DNA of 64,000 nucleotides from Sphingobacteriales bacterium 44-61 (GCA_001898405.1 MKTW01000001.1:186001-250000), one strand, 5' to 3'. Numbered from the stretch's first letter, positions 17,184-26,680 are shown. A program made the numbers and translations. The notes: a model not told the origin generated them from the letters alone.

Positions 17184-18293
17184 TTATTCCCACTTGATCA
17201 CTTTTACTGTGATCGCATACACTATCACTATCCAAACACCAAGAATCCCGATCTCTTTCCAGCAATCCCAGATATGCAATCCCTCAAAAGATATTTTACG
17301 GACAGCATTGTTGAACTGGGTGAGCGGCAGGAAATAGCAGATATTCTGTAACCATTCCGGAAATACATTGACCGGGAAGAAAGTACCGGACAAAAGCATT
17401 TGAGGAAAACCGAATAAGTTAATAAGTAAAGGTATGGCAGTATCCGTCTTGACGATGCTGCTGAAAATAAGCCCAACTCCCATCAGCAGGAAAAGCATGT
17501 ATATTGACATCAGCACCATTTCAAAAAATGTAACGGCACCATGCTGCAGTGTGAAGTTGAGAAAGAAATGGCCAAACAGGATCAGCACAACCACGTTCAT
17601 CAACTGGAAAAACAAACGGCTGGTACCAATCCCCACCAGGATATTCAGGCGGCTTACCGGTGATGCATAAAAACGTTTCAGCACTAATTGCTCACGCAGG
17701 GTAAAAAAAGTGAACGAGATGCCAAACAAAGTGGCGAATAAAATGGAAAAGCCTAATTGGCCCGGTAAGATAAAATCGATCTGCCTGTATTTTTTTCCTG
17801 CTGAAATAACAGGCGTTTCGACATGCACGTATTCTTCTTTATCACTGGATAAGAATTTTTCAAATTTCAGCTTATTATAATCCAGTGTCTGCATAAATCC
17901 ACCAAATGTATTGCCACTGGCAGAAGTGGAACGGATGCCTACCGCTACATGCTGTTTGGAAAAGGTATCGCTTACCTGGCGGATATTAAGCACAGCCGTC
18001 AGTTGTCCTTTTTCCAGGTCTTTATTCAGCGTAGCAGTATCCTTGTATGTTACAAACTTCAGGAGGGGATTCATCTTCAATGCGCCAAAAAAAGCATTGG
18101 TTGTATCAGACCCCGGTTCAAAAGCAATACGGTAGCTTGGTCCTCCCCCATTCCCGAAAGCTCCGAAGATCAAAATAAAAATGATCGGGAATAATAAACT
18201 GAACACAACAGCGGTAGGTTGTGAAAAGATAGCTTTGAAACTGGCCCTTGTAATGGCCCATAATGCTTTTGCCTGACTGTATTGCTGGGGCAT
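17184..18293 (-). CDS. ABC-2 type transporter permease
   Basis: A 369-residue inner-membrane protein. An N-terminal TM (about 27-46, VVFSLLFPIIFILIFGAFGN) is followed by a large extracytoplasmic domain (about 50-175) and then five to six TM helices. The helices carry TFFTLREQLVLKRFYASPVSR, the amphipathic coupling element of ABC-2 (YhgE/NatB-like) permeases, and LLSGTFFPVNVFPEWLQNICYFLPLTQFNNAVR, a hallmark near the C-terminus. No ATP-binding subunit gene is adjacent on either side, which is unusual for an ABC-2 permease. Its partner may be encoded elsewhere. The substrate is unknown. A minus-strand TAGGTTTG box lies 16 nt upstream. Confidence 0.85.
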   Translation of the reverse strand: MPQQYSQAKALWAITRASFKAIFSQPTAVVFSLLFPIIFILIFGAFGNGGGPSYRIAFEPGSDTTNAFFGALKMNPLLKFVTYKDTATLNKDLEKGQLTAVLNIRQVSDTFSKQHVAVGIRSTSASGNTFGGFMQTLDYNKLKFEKFLSSDKEEYVHVETPVISAGKKYRQIDFILPGQLGFSILFATLFGISFTFFTLREQLVLKRFYASPVSRLNILVGIGTSRLFFQLMNVVVLILFGHFFLNFTLQHGAVTFFEMVLMSIYMLFLLMGVGLIFSSIVKTDTAIPLLINLFGFPQMLLSGTFFPVNVFPEWLQNICYFLPLTQFNNAVRKISFEGLHIWDCWKEIGILGVWIVIVYAITVKVIKWE

Positions 18294-18309
18294 GGGAAAT
18301 GATTGGCTG

Positions 18310-18317
18310 CAAACCTA
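18310..18317 (-). promoter_or_regulatory. -7 box TAGGTTTG (minus strand) for the ABC permease
   Basis: CAAACCTA on the plus strand, the exact complement of a TAnnTTTG element, 16 nt upstream of the permease start. Confidence 0.5.
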
Positions 18318-18344
18318 CTTTAAAAAGTTTAGAGTTGAGTGAAT

Positions 18345-18382
18345 GCATTGGCCATTAACCGATGACCATTGTGCATTGACCG
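18345..18382. repeat. Degenerate GCATTGACC-like short repeats
   Basis: GCATTGGCC, ATTAACCGATGACC and GCATTGACCG follow each other within 38 nt between sppA and the permease gene. The units resemble the GTTGACCG units at 23448-23517. They look like eroded simple repeats. Confidence 0.4.
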
Positions 18383-18418
18383 GGATTATATCCCTTAAGC
18401 GTTGCACAACGAATACTA

Positions 18419-20170
18419 TCAACGTATCACAAACCTGAACGGCAGCCTCGCCTGCACCCCATTACTCATTTCCTTTACGCGTTTCAGTTCCTGGTAAATA
18501 GCGTAGTTGTCCTCTCCTATTTCCTGTTTCATTTTACCGGCATAGTTCATCGGATCTTTTTTGCCCAATATCTCATCCATCAGGTTACGCGGCTCAGGGA
18601 ATTCGCTCACTTTATATTCTTTTAAACCGGCCATGCGGGCAGCACACTGCACAGCATCCTGCAATCCGCCGAAGCGATCGACCAACCCGAGTTCTATAGC
18701 TCTTTTACCTGTCCACACACGACCCTGGGCAATGCTATCGATATAAGCGGTATCTCTTTTCCGGCCCTCGGCCACTCTTTGCTTGAACTGTGCATAGATC
18801 AGATCAACGCTGGCCTGCATCATCTTTTTTTCATTATCATTGAGTGGGCGGTAGAATGCTCCTGCATCAGCATACTGGCCTGTTTTCACTCCATCGAAAG
18901 TGATGCCTGCCTTATTCTTGAAAAACCCTTCCATGTTAGGGATAATGCCAAACACACCAATTGAGCCGGTGATCGTTGTCGGCAATGCGAAAATGCTGTC
19001 GGCCCCGCAGCCAATATAATAGCCTCCTGAAGCAGCCACATCACCAAAACTTACCACTACAGGTTTTTCTTTTTTAGCCAGGGAAAGCTCACGCCAGATG
19101 TTTTCGCTGGCCAGTGAACTGCCGCCGCCGGAATTGATCCGGAACACGATTGCTTTAATGGTTTTATCCAGCCTCGCTTTACGGATCAGGGTCCTGTAAT
19201 TCTCACTGCCGATCGTTCCCTGATCAGATCTTCCATCCACAATATCCCCTTCTGCATAAATAAGCGCGATCTTTTCTCCCTTTGCACTTTGAATAGCGCC
19301 AGAAGCGAGGTAAGTGCTTACAGTAATGAAATTGATCTTTTCATATTTATCAATCCCCAGTTTGGCTTTGATCTCATCTTTCACTTCATCATCATACCTG
19401 ACCCCATCCACCAGCTTATTGTCTGCAGCATCTTTGGCAGTTTGTATTTTCCCTTCATTGGCAAGCTGGTGAAGCGTGGCAGTATCCATATTTCTTACAG
19501 CAGCCGTTTTCAGAAGCAGGTCGCTATACAGATCGTTCAGCCAAACAGTGGTCTGCAGTTTGTTTGCCTCTGTCATTTTATCGCTACGTAATGGCTCTGT
19601 GGCACTTTTGAATTTACCGGCGTAAAAGATCTGAGGCTCTATATCCAGTTTTTCCAATGTTCCTTTCAGGAATAAGTATTCCACGCTATAGCCACTCCAC
19701 TCCAGGAAGCCCATCGGGCTTACATATATTTTGTCGGCGATATTCGCAACCCCATAAGCGCTTTGAGACATGATATCACCATGGGCCAGTATGAATTTAT
19801 TGCTGGTTTTAAAATCGGCGAGGGCATTCCTCAATTCTTCACTGGCTGCATAACTGTTACCATTACCATTGGCCAGAATATAGATACCTGAAATGTTCTT
19901 ATCGGTTTTGGCAGAGCGTATCAACCGCACCATATCATACAATCCCGGCACATCCCGGTCTTCGCTGCTGACAAAATTGAAGGGATCACGCTGCACCTGC
20001 TCTGCAAAATGCTGGCTGAGATCAAGTACCAGCACAGAGTGCGAAGCTACCATGGGTTTATCTTTCGATGTAAGTCCGCCCAGCGCTGCCACAAAAAAGA
20101 AGAAAGCCAGGATCGTAAAGATGACCAGCGCCAGCAGGCAGGCAAAAAATATCTTAAAGAAGTTGCGCAT
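18419..20170 (-). CDS. sppA: Signal peptide peptidase SppA, 67 kDa type
   Basis: A 583-residue membrane-anchored serine protease of the S49 family that degrades leftover signal peptides. An N-terminal TM (about 8-32) is followed by two tandem S49 domains, as in the long E. coli-type SppA rather than the short Bacillus form. The catalytic Ser lies in AASGGYYI (about residue 380) in the C-terminal half. The Lys general base is in YAGKFKSA (about residue 185) in the N-terminal half, the arrangement known for the 67K type. The gene is divergent from folK. The association of sppA with folK and a deoxynucleoside kinase recurs in Bacteroidota as far as I recall. Confidence 0.95.
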   Translation of the reverse strand: MRNFFKIFFACLLALVIFTILAFFFFVAALGGLTSKDKPMVASHSVLVLDLSQHFAEQVQRDPFNFVSSEDRDVPGLYDMVRLIRSAKTDKNISGIYILANGNGNSYAASEELRNALADFKTSNKFILAHGDIMSQSAYGVANIADKIYVSPMGFLEWSGYSVEYLFLKGTLEKLDIEPQIFYAGKFKSATEPLRSDKMTEANKLQTTVWLNDLYSDLLLKTAAVRNMDTATLHQLANEGKIQTAKDAADNKLVDGVRYDDEVKDEIKAKLGIDKYEKINFITVSTYLASGAIQSAKGEKIALIYAEGDIVDGRSDQGTIGSENYRTLIRKARLDKTIKAIVFRINSGGGSSLASENIWRELSLAKKEKPVVVSFGDVAASGGYYIGCGADSIFALPTTITGSIGVFGIIPNMEGFFKNKAGITFDGVKTGQYADAGAFYRPLNDNEKKMMQASVDLIYAQFKQRVAEGRKRDTAYIDSIAQGRVWTGKRAIELGLVDRFGGLQDAVQCAARMAGLKEYKVSEFPEPRNLMDEILGKKDPMNYAGKMKQEIGEDNYAIYQELKRVKEMSNGVQARLPFRFVIR

Positions 20171-20346
20171 ACTAACTCATTTAAAAAGCCAAAGAAAACC
20201 TTTTATTCAATATTTCCGCAATCAGGCAGCAATTCGGTTAAAAGCCCAGGGGGCCCAAAATGAATCACAACCGTATGCATAAAATAAAGAACGTCTTAAC
20301 CTTGGCCAAAAATAAAGATATTTGGCCCCCGGAAAAGGGTCCGAGT

Positions 20347-20826
20347 ATGAACAAAGCATATTTATTGACAGGCGGCAACATGGGCCAGCCGGAGGTTAAC
20401 CTGGCCCTGGCTTTGGAGCTGATCGAAAAACATTGCGGAAAGGTGAGCGCCCGATCCTCCCTGTACGAAACGGCCGCCTGGGGCAGGAATGACCAGCCTG
20501 CTTTCCTTAACCAGGCCCTTTTGGTAGAAACCAGGCTGGAAGCCGGTGAGTTGCTGAGCCGGTTGCTGGAAATTGAAAAATCCATCGGCCGCGTACGCCT
20601 CGAAAAATATGGCCCACGGATCATCGATATAGATATTTTATTGTTCAATCATGACGTATACAATGAACAGCATTTAAAGATTCCGCATCCACAATTACCA
20701 AACCGGCGCTTCGCCCTCACCCCTCTCGCAGAGATCGCAGGAAATTATAAACACCCTGTTTTGAAAAAAAAGATCTCGCAATTATTAAAAGAATGTGCCG
20801 ACAGGCTCGCAGTAAATAAGCTATAA
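20347..20826 (+). CDS. folK: 2-amino-4-hydroxy-6-hydroxymethyldihydropteridine pyrophosphokinase
   Basis: This is the cytoplasmic folate-biosynthesis enzyme that transfers pyrophosphate from ATP to 6-hydroxymethyl-7,8-dihydropterin. The 159-residue protein starts at 20347 (MNKAYLLTGGNMGQP); the in-frame upstream ATG at 20260 adds 29 residues unlike the family and is rejected. Motifs: TGGNMG near the start, SSLYETAAWG, and the signature GRVRLEKYGPRIIDIDIL, with the metal-binding DxD in IDIDIL, then HPQLPNRRFALTPL. The length is normal. A 26-bp palindrome separates it from the downstream kinase gene. Confidence 0.95.
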   Translation: MNKAYLLTGGNMGQPEVNLALALELIEKHCGKVSARSSLYETAAWGRNDQPAFLNQALLVETRLEAGELLSRLLEIEKSIGRVRLEKYGPRIIDIDILLFNHDVYNEQHLKIPHPQLPNRRFALTPLAEIAGNYKHPVLKKKISQLLKECADRLAVNKL

Positions 20827-20841
20827 CTGATAAGTAAAAAA

Positions 20842-20902
20842 CTTTGTGGTCTTTGTGTATTGGTGGGGTATTATTTCCCATCAATACACAAAGACCACAA
20901 AG
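20842..20902. repeat. Long palindrome between folK and the deoxynucleoside kinase gene
   Basis: Arms 20842-20867 and 20877-20902 are 26 nt each and complementary except for one position, which would be a G-U pair in RNA. The loop is 9 nt (GGTATTATT). The core repeats CTTTGTG twice (CTTTGTGGTCTTTGTG). There is no T-tract after the right arm (it is followed by A's), so it is not a typical terminator. Confidence 0.85.
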
Positions 20903-20974
20903 AAAAAAATACAGAACCCCAGTGGGATTTATCCACAAAAGAAGCGGCCTCCCCAAACCTTCCTGGCATTTCAG

Positions 20975-20982
20975 TTACTTTG
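20975..20982 (+). promoter_or_regulatory. -7-like box TTACTTTG for the deoxynucleoside kinase gene
   Basis: TTACTTTG differs from TAnnTTTG at one position and ends 13 nt before the ATG at 20996. The same variant appears before the YkgJ gene. Confidence 0.4.
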
Positions 20983-20995
20983 CGGGCACACAACC

Positions 20996-21628
20996 ATGAT
21001 TTATAACTTTATTACCATAGAGGGCAATATAGGAGCCGGCAAAACGACCCTTGCACATTTACTCAGCAAGCACTATAATGCAAGATTGATCCTGGAAGAA
21101 TTTGCCGATAACCCTTTTCTTCCGAAGTTTTATGCCAATCCCCAGCAATATGCCTTCCCGCTTGAACTGTTCTTTATGGCTGAGCGCTTCAAGCAGTTGA
21201 AAGAACTGCTGCAGCAAAAGGACATGTTCCAGCAACTCACTATTTCAGATTATCTTTTTACCAAATGCCTGCTGTTTGCCAAAGTCACTTTGCCAGATGA
21301 TGAGTTCCGTCTTTACCAGCGGCTTTTCGATATTATTCATCAGCAACTGGTGCAGCCAGACCTGCTCATTTACCTGCATGCTCCTATCAACCGCCTGCAG
21401 GCCAATATCAAAAAAAGGAATCGTGCCTACGAACAGAATATCCCTGACGATTACCTGTTCAATATCCAGGAAACCTATACCCATTACATCAAACAGCACA
21501 ATATCAAAACACTTTTTGTGGATGCGTCCAATGCCGATTTTCTTGGTAATGAAAAACACCTGCAGGTGATCATTGAGGCATTGGGGAAGGAATATGAAGG
21601 AGGGCAGCATTATATTACCCTGCCTTAA
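20996..21628 (+). CDS. Deoxynucleoside kinase (deoxyadenosine/deoxyguanosine kinase-like)
   Basis: A 210-residue cytoplasmic salvage enzyme that phosphorylates deoxynucleosides using ATP. The start is the ATG at 20996 (MIYNFITIEGNIGAGKTT). The longer frame from 20846 runs through a palindrome and is rejected. Walker A is GNIGAGKT at residues 10-17. LILEEFADNPFLPKFY and FPLELFFMAERFKQ match the substrate-binding EFxxNP and the helix with FxxxxR of the dNK family. The LID element KKRNRAYEQNI carries the arginines. Substrate specificity within the family cannot be told by eye. Confidence 0.92.
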   Translation: MIYNFITIEGNIGAGKTTLAHLLSKHYNARLILEEFADNPFLPKFYANPQQYAFPLELFFMAERFKQLKELLQQKDMFQQLTISDYLFTKCLLFAKVTLPDDEFRLYQRLFDIIHQQLVQPDLLIYLHAPINRLQANIKKRNRAYEQNIPDDYLFNIQETYTHYIKQHNIKTLFVDASNADFLGNEKHLQVIIEALGKEYEGGQHYITLP

Positions 21629-21648
21629 CAGGACATTTGTCATTTGTT

Positions 21649-21656
21649 TATCTTCG
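21649..21656 (+). promoter_or_regulatory. -7-like box TATCTTCG for the MFS gene
   Basis: TATCTTCG differs from TAnnTTTG at one base. It overlaps the alternative upstream start of the MFS gene, which favours the ATG at 21665, 8 nt downstream. The identical 8-mer precedes the J-protein gene. Confidence 0.4.
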
Positions 21657-21664
21657 TAGCATCC

Positions 21665-22921
21665 ATGGATGAACAATCAACTCAGCAGGTCACTGACGAT
21701 CCTTTTGCGGCCATACGTGTACCTGAATACCGGAGCCTTTTATTAGGGAGATTCACTTTCATCATGTCTTTGCGAATGATGAGCACACTGGTCGGCTGGT
21801 GGGTGTACCAGCTTACCAAAGATCCTTTTGCGATCGGGCTGATTGGTTTGTCTGAAGTAATACCGGCGCTTTCAATGGCCCTTTACTCTGGGCATATCAT
21901 AGATATCAGTGAAAAAAGGGCTTTGTTGCTCAGAAGTGTATTCTTCTATTTAAGTGCAGCAGGTTTGCTGCTGTTCCTTTCCACTTCTTTTGTTCACGAT
22001 CATTTTCAGACCCACTATATTGTTTACAGCATTTATGCAGTGATCTTTTGCACAGGCATCATCCGTTCATTTGCCGGGCCTGTCTTTTCTGCGATGATCG
22101 CCTATATCGTGCCCAGGCAAACATTACAGAACGCCACTACCTGGAGCCAGGGCACCTGGCTCACTGCATCTGTATCAGGTCATGCTACCGGCGGTTTCCT
22201 GATTGCCCTGCTCGGCAATACAGGCACACTTACCGTGATCTGCTCAATGCTTGTTGTGGCGCTCTTTATCCTTACCCGCTTAAAACCCAAACCACCCAGT
22301 GAAACCAGTAAGGAAAAGAAAACCCTGGAAAGCGTAAAAGAAGGTTTGCGTTTCGTGTTTAAAACAAAAGAATTATTAGGCGCCATGTCGCTCGATATGT
22401 TTGCTGTATTATTTGGCGGCGCCGTTGCCATGGTGCCCGTGTATGCCAGCGATATACTGAAGGTAGGGCCAATGGGCTTTGGCTGGCTGAATGCAGCCAG
22501 CGATATCGGCTCCATCTTTGTGGTAGTGCTGCTCACTATTGCTCCATTGAAAAAAGCGCAGGGCAAAAAACTCTTCCTCGCCGTAGGCGGCTTCGGTATC
22601 TGCATTATCCTTTTTGCTTTGTCAAAATGGTTCTTCCTTTCTTTTATGGTACTGATGCTGGCAGGAGTACTGGATGGGATCAGTGTGGTAATAAGAGGCA
22701 CCGTTATGCAATTGAAAACGCCCGATAATATGCGGGGCAGGGTAAGCAGCGTAAGTTCCATGTTCGTGAACTCAAGCAATGAACTGGGCCAGTTTGAAAG
22801 CGGAGTGGCTTCCAAATTAATGGGCGTTGTGCCTTCTGTGGTGTTCGGCGGAACAATGACCCTGCTGATAGTGATCATAACCTGGTTCAAAGCACCAAGC
22901 CTGCGGAAGTTTGAGTACTGA
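21665..22921 (+). CDS. MFS transporter (EntS/DHA3-like)
   Basis: A 418-residue inner-membrane protein with 12 probable TM helices. The start is set at 21665 (MDEQSTQQ) because a -7-like box covers the in-frame ATG at 21644. PEYRSLLLGRFTFIMSLRMMSTLVGWWVYQLTKDP is the typical first helix of MFS_3/EntS-like exporters. SGHIIDISEKRALLL stands in the place of motif A between TM2 and TM3, and MRGRVSSV occurs between TM10 and TM11. Members export siderophores, antibiotics or other small molecules; the substrate here is unknown. The gene follows the deoxynucleoside kinase gene by 36 nt and converges with the YkgJ gene 8 nt away. Confidence 0.88.
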   Translation: MDEQSTQQVTDDPFAAIRVPEYRSLLLGRFTFIMSLRMMSTLVGWWVYQLTKDPFAIGLIGLSEVIPALSMALYSGHIIDISEKRALLLRSVFFYLSAAGLLLFLSTSFVHDHFQTHYIVYSIYAVIFCTGIIRSFAGPVFSAMIAYIVPRQTLQNATTWSQGTWLTASVSGHATGGFLIALLGNTGTLTVICSMLVVALFILTRLKPKPPSETSKEKKTLESVKEGLRFVFKTKELLGAMSLDMFAVLFGGAVAMVPVYASDILKVGPMGFGWLNAASDIGSIFVVVLLTIAPLKKAQGKKLFLAVGGFGICIILFALSKWFFLSFMVLMLAGVLDGISVVIRGTVMQLKTPDNMRGRVSSVSSMFVNSSNELGQFESGVASKLMGVVPSVVFGGTMTLLIVIITWFKAPSLRKFEY

Positions 22922-22929
22922 TTGCAAGG

Positions 22930-23421
22930 TTATTTGCTTTTTTCTGCTTCCATCAATTTTTCCACCACATAATAAGTGATCGGACAAAAGGTGATATTCT
23001 TCAGTGTAAGCGCCTGCCGTTTCACCAGCACGTCTTCATCTGTGTAAGGGAACCGGTGGCAATCGGAAGGCCGTTCATCATAGATGCTGCAATAATTATC
23101 AGCACCCAGGAAAGGGCAGGGTTGCGATTTGGCCACAAAATCACCTTCCTCATCCACTTTCAGGTAAGTGTCGATAAATACGCTTTCCTTCAGGCGAAGA
23201 TGTTTTGCGATCCTTTTTACATCAGGAGTTTTGAAACGGGGGGAATAATTCTTGCAGCAATTGGCGCATTTCAGGCAATCCACTTTTTCAAAAGCCTGTT
23301 CATGCAGATCGGGTAACTGCTTCAGTACTTTATTCTTGTCTGCATTTTTTAAAAAGCGGGCATACAGTTTATGCCTTTCTTTGCTTTTCTTTTCCCAGTT
23401 TTGCAATAGATCACCTGCCAT
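22930..23421 (-). CDS. YkgJ-family cysteine cluster protein
   Basis: A 163-residue soluble protein with the CxxCxxCC signature of the YkgJ/CxxCxxCC family: C49, C52, C55 and C56 in CLKCANCC. Further conserved cysteines follow at C102 (QPCPFLG), C111 (YCSIY) and C121 (PSDCHRFP). The motif ERPSDCHRFP is the family's second half. These cysteines are thought to bind an iron-sulfur cluster or zinc; the function is unknown. A minus-strand TTACTTTG box ends exactly 4 nt before the ATG. The gene is divergent from gcvP. Confidence 0.9.
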   Translation of the reverse strand: MAGDLLQNWEKKSKERHKLYARFLKNADKNKVLKQLPDLHEQAFEKVDCLKCANCCKNYSPRFKTPDVKRIAKHLRLKESVFIDTYLKVDEEGDFVAKSQPCPFLGADNYCSIYDERPSDCHRFPYTDEDVLVKRQALTLKNITFCPITYYVVEKLMEAEKSK

Positions 23422-23425
23422 GCTG

Positions 23426-23433
23426 CAAAGTAA
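23426..23433 (-). promoter_or_regulatory. -7-like box TTACTTTG, 4 nt before the YkgJ start
   Basis: CAAAGTAA on the plus strand. The gap to the start codon (23421) is GCTG, 4 nt, so the mRNA may be leaderless. Confidence 0.45.
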
Positions 23434-23615
23434 ATGATATAATTCAAGTTGACCGTTGTCCGTTGACCGAATGGCCGATGGCCGGTGACACGGCGGGAAG
23501 TAGCTACTCGGTCAACGATTTGTCTATCAACATCTTCATCTTGCACCCACCACCAAGTTATCCCTCCCTTTTCCACTATTCCCTCAGCCCTACTCGTTTT
23601 ATGAATGCCAGCCCG

Positions 23616-23623
23616 TAACTTTG
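23616..23623 (+). promoter_or_regulatory. -7 box TAACTTTG for gcvP
   Basis: An exact TAnnTTTG match. It would give a leader of roughly 115 nt, long compared with its neighbours. Confidence 0.5.
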
Positions 23624-23742
23624 CACCGCTTTTAAGCCAGGGAGGTCATATAAGTGCCCTATAAGTCAAATAAGTAATCACTTTTTGCAATTCCCTTATA
23701 TCGCCAAACTGTCATTACAGACAAATCCCACATTTTAGAGCT

Positions 23743-26613
23743 ATGAACCTGTTCGAACAACAATCCAACGAGTTTCTTTCCCGTCATATCGGCCCCCGTG
23801 AGGCGGATGCTAAAGCCATGCTGAATGCCATCGGGGCGTCGAGCCTCGACGAATTGATCAGTCAGACCGTTCCGCCGGCCATCCGGATGAACCAGGCGCT
23901 GAACATCCCCAAAGCCATGAGTGAGAATGAATACCTTCAGCATATCAAAGAAGTGTCGATGAAGAATAAGGTATTCAAAAGCTATATCGGCCAGGGCTAT
24001 TATGATACCATCACCCCTCCTGTTATTCTCCGGAATATTTTTGAAAACCCAGGTTGGTACACCCAATATACTCCTTACCAGGCAGAGATCTCACAGGGCC
24101 GTTTGGAAAGCCTGCTGAACTTCCAGACCATGGTAAGCGATCTTACTGCATTGCCTATTGCCAATGCCTCCCTGCTTGATGAGGCAACTGCCGCTGCCGA
24201 GGCAATGACCATGTTCTTTAATACGCTCAACAAACAGGACCATATTGAAAGACCGCGCTTTTTTGTAGACCGCGCTATCTTTCCTCAAACAAAAGATGTA
24301 TTGATCACCCGCTCAGCCCCGGTAGGTATCGAGATCGTGGAAGGTGATTATACAACTGCCGGCATTGATGCATCTTATTTTGGCGCCATCGTACAATACC
24401 CCAACGATAAAGGGTCTGTTGAAGATTACCGCCAGTTCATCCAGGCAGTACACGCAACAGGCGGTTTTGTAGCCATGGCCACTGACCTGCTGGCGCTTAC
24501 CCTGCTCACTCCTCCCGGCGAACTCGGCGCTGATGTGGCCATAGGTTCTGCACAACGTTTGGGTGTGCCTCTCGGCTATGGCGGCCCTCATGCAGCTTTC
24601 TTTGCTGCAAAAGATGATTTTAAAAGAAGTATCCCCGGCCGTATTATCGGTGTGAGTGTGGACGCACAAGGCAACCGTGCTTTGCGTATGGCACTCCAAA
24701 CAAGGGAACAGCATATCAAAAGGGAAAAAGCGACTTCCAATATCTGTACCGCACAGGCTTTGCTGGCCAATATGGCTGCCATGTATGCCGTGTATCATGG
24801 TGCGGAAGGCATGAAAAATATTGCTAAAAGAATTGCGCTGCTTACCCAAACCGTAGCAGACACACTGGAAGAAATGGGATTTGAACTGGCTTCTTCCAGC
24901 TTCTTTGATACCATCACGGTAAAAGTTGCTGACGCTGCAGCTATTCATGCCAAAGCAGAAAGGCAACAGATCAATCTCCGTCATATTGATGAGCAGCATA
25001 TCGGTATCTCTCTCGATGAAACCACTGAGCTGAGCGACCTTTATGATCTCATCAATTGCTTTGAGAATGATACAGATCCAGTAACTTTCGATATCCGTCA
25101 TGATGCAGAGCTGGACCATATCCCATCTTCCCTTACCCGCACTTCAGACTTTCTTACACATCCGGTTTTCAATACACACCGCAGCGAAAGCCAGATGATG
25201 CGCTATATTAAATCGCTGGAGAATAAAGATCTTTCCCTGAACACTTCCATGATCTCTCTTGGCAGTTGCACCATGAAGCTGAATGCTGCCAGCGAAATGA
25301 TGCCGCTTAGCTGGTCGCACTGGAGCAAGATCCACCCCTTTGTACCCGCCAACCAGGCAGAAGGATATAAACAAATTGTTGACGAGCTGAGCAAATACCT
25401 CTGCGAGATCACCGCATTTGATGCCTGCAGCCTGCAACCCAATAGCGGCGCACAAGGCGAGTATGCGGGCCTGCTCACCATCAAGGCCTATCATGCAGCG
25501 AATGGCGATCATCACCGCAATGTGATGCTGATCCCTATCTCGGCACACGGTACCAACCCCGCTTCTGCCGTGATGTGCGGTATGAAAGTGGTAGTGGTAA
25601 AAGCATTGGACAATGGATATATTGATATCGAAGACCTGAAAGAAAAAGCAGCACTGCATGCAGCCAACCTTGCCGGTATCATGATCACTTACCCCAGCAC
25701 CTATGGCGTGTATGAAGAAACAGTGAAAGAGATCACCAATATCATCCACCAGCACGGCGGACAGGTGTATATGGATGGAGCAAACATGAATGCACAAGTG
25801 GGATTGACAGCTCCTGGTTTGATCGGTGCGGATGTATGCCATCTTAACCTCCATAAAACCTTTGCTATCCCTCACGGTGGCGGTGGCCCCGGCATGGGAC
25901 CGATCTGTGTAAAACAACACCTGGCGCCCTTCCTGCCTGGCCATGTGGAAGTGAAAGACGGTACCAAACAACATGCGGTATCGGCCGCTCCTTATGGATC
26001 AGCTTCCATCCTGCTTATTTCCTATGGCTATATCCGGATGCTGGGCAATGAAGGAGTGAAAGCGGCTACAGAATACGCCATCCTCAATGCAAACTATATG
26101 AGGGCAAGGCTCGACGGACAGTATGATATCCTGTATACCAACCACAATGGCCAGTGCGCACATGAATTCATTGTTGACCTCAGGCCTTTCAAAAAATCAG
26201 CCGAGATAGAAGCAGAAGACGTAGCCAAGCGTTTGATGGATTATGGATTCCACGCCCCTACCATGAGCTTCCCTGTTCCCGGTACGATCATGATCGAACC
26301 AACAGAAAGTGAAGATAAAGCTGAGCTCGACCGTTTCTGCAATGCCCTGCTGTCGATCCGTGAAGAAATAAAAGCTATTGAGGAAGGAAAAGCAGATAAA
26401 AAAGATAACCCACTGAAACACGCGCCACATACCCAAGCTATTGTTTGCGCTACTCAATGGGACCATGCTTATACGCGCGAAACAGCAGCATTCCCGCTTT
26501 ACTATGTTACACTGAACAAGTTCTGGCCTTCTGTAGCCCGCGTAAACAATACGTATGGCGACAGGCACCTGGTTTGCACCTGCGAACCGGTGGAAAGCTA
26601 TATGGAAGCCTGA
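23743..26613 (+). CDS. gcvP: Glycine dehydrogenase (decarboxylating), P protein
   Basis: This is the PLP enzyme of the glycine cleavage system: it decarboxylates glycine and passes the aminomethyl group to lipoyl-GcvH. The 956-residue single-chain (fused P1-P2) form has [21 protein letters not shown] at the N-terminus, the PLP Lys at about residue 705 in [23 protein letters not shown], and [12 protein letters not shown] and GTNPASAVM upstream. GcvH and GcvT are not in this window, so the system is split in the genome. A long leader and a strong terminator (26631-26668) make it a monocistronic unit. Confidence 0.98.
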   Translation: MNLFEQQSNEFLSRHIGPREADAKAMLNAIGASSLDELISQTVPPAIRMNQALNIPKAMSENEYLQHIKEVSMKNKVFKSYIGQGYYDTITPPVILRNIFENPGWYTQYTPYQAEISQGRLESLLNFQTMVSDLTALPIANASLLDEATAAAEAMTMFFNTLNKQDHIERPRFFVDRAIFPQTKDVLITRSAPVGIEIVEGDYTTAGIDASYFGAIVQYPNDKGSVEDYRQFIQAVHATGGFVAMATDLLALTLLTPPGELGADVAIGSAQRLGVPLGYGGPHAAFFAAKDDFKRSIPGRIIGVSVDAQGNRALRMALQTREQHIKREKATSNICTAQALLANMAAMYAVYHGAEGMKNIAKRIALLTQTVADTLEEMGFELASSSFFDTITVKVADAAAIHAKAERQQINLRHIDEQHIGISLDETTELSDLYDLINCFENDTDPVTFDIRHDAELDHIPSSLTRTSDFLTHPVFNTHRSESQMMRYIKSLENKDLSLNTSMISLGSCTMKLNAASEMMPLSWSHWSKIHPFVPANQAEGYKQIVDELSKYLCEITAFDACSLQPNSGAQGEYAGLLTIKAYHAANGDHHRNVMLIPISAHGTNPASAVMCGMKVVVVKALDNGYIDIEDLKEKAALHAANLAGIMITYPSTYGVYEETVKEITNIIHQHGGQVYMDGANMNAQVGLTAPGLIGADVCHLNLHKTFAIPHGGGGPGMGPICVKQHLAPFLPGHVEVKDGTKQHAVSAAPYGSASILLISYGYIRMLGNEGVKAATEYAILNANYMRARLDGQYDILYTNHNGQCAHEFIVDLRPFKKSAEIEAEDVAKRLMDYGFHAPTMSFPVPGTIMIEPTESEDKAELDRFCNALLSIREEIKAIEEGKADKKDNPLKHAPHTQAIVCATQWDHAYTRETAAFPLYYVTLNKFWPSVARVNNTYGDRHLVCTCEPVESYMEA

Positions 26614-26630
26614 TACTGAACACAAATCAA

Positions 26631-26668
26631 AAAAATGGCGGCTTGTAATTAACAAGCCGCCATTTTTT
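26631..26668 (+). terminator. Rho-independent terminator of gcvP
   Basis: A 16-bp stem (26631-26646 with 26652-26667) with a 5-nt AATTA loop. The stem includes the flanking A- and T-runs, which give a six-T tract. Confidence 0.93.
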
Positions 26669-26680
26669 ATTCACTTTGAA

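Larger units (their letters stand above)
23422..23742. other. 321-nt intergenic region upstream of gcvP
   Basis: It holds the YkgJ -7-like box, GTTGACCG units at 23448-23455 and 23462-23469, and a 10-bp inverted repeat (23461-23470 with 23508-23517). It also holds the gcvP -7 box (23616-23623) and ATAAGT-like short repeats at about 23646-23677 in the 119-nt gcvP leader. I saw no glycine-riboswitch-like paired aptamer and no ORF worth calling. Confidence 0.6.

Noticed and set aside
20846-20995. Longer N-terminus for the deoxynucleoside kinase
   Set aside because: The extra 50 codons run through the palindrome; the family N-terminus begins at 20996.
23616-23742. Glycine riboswitch in the gcvP leader
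   Set aside because: I looked for paired glycine-aptamer stems and saw only short ATAAGT-like repeats; the leader is too short for a tandem aptamer. A covariance-model search would settle it.
25144-25974. 276-codon minus-strand frame inside gcvP
   Set aside because: Shadow frame; gcvP is intact and the antisense product resembles no protein family.
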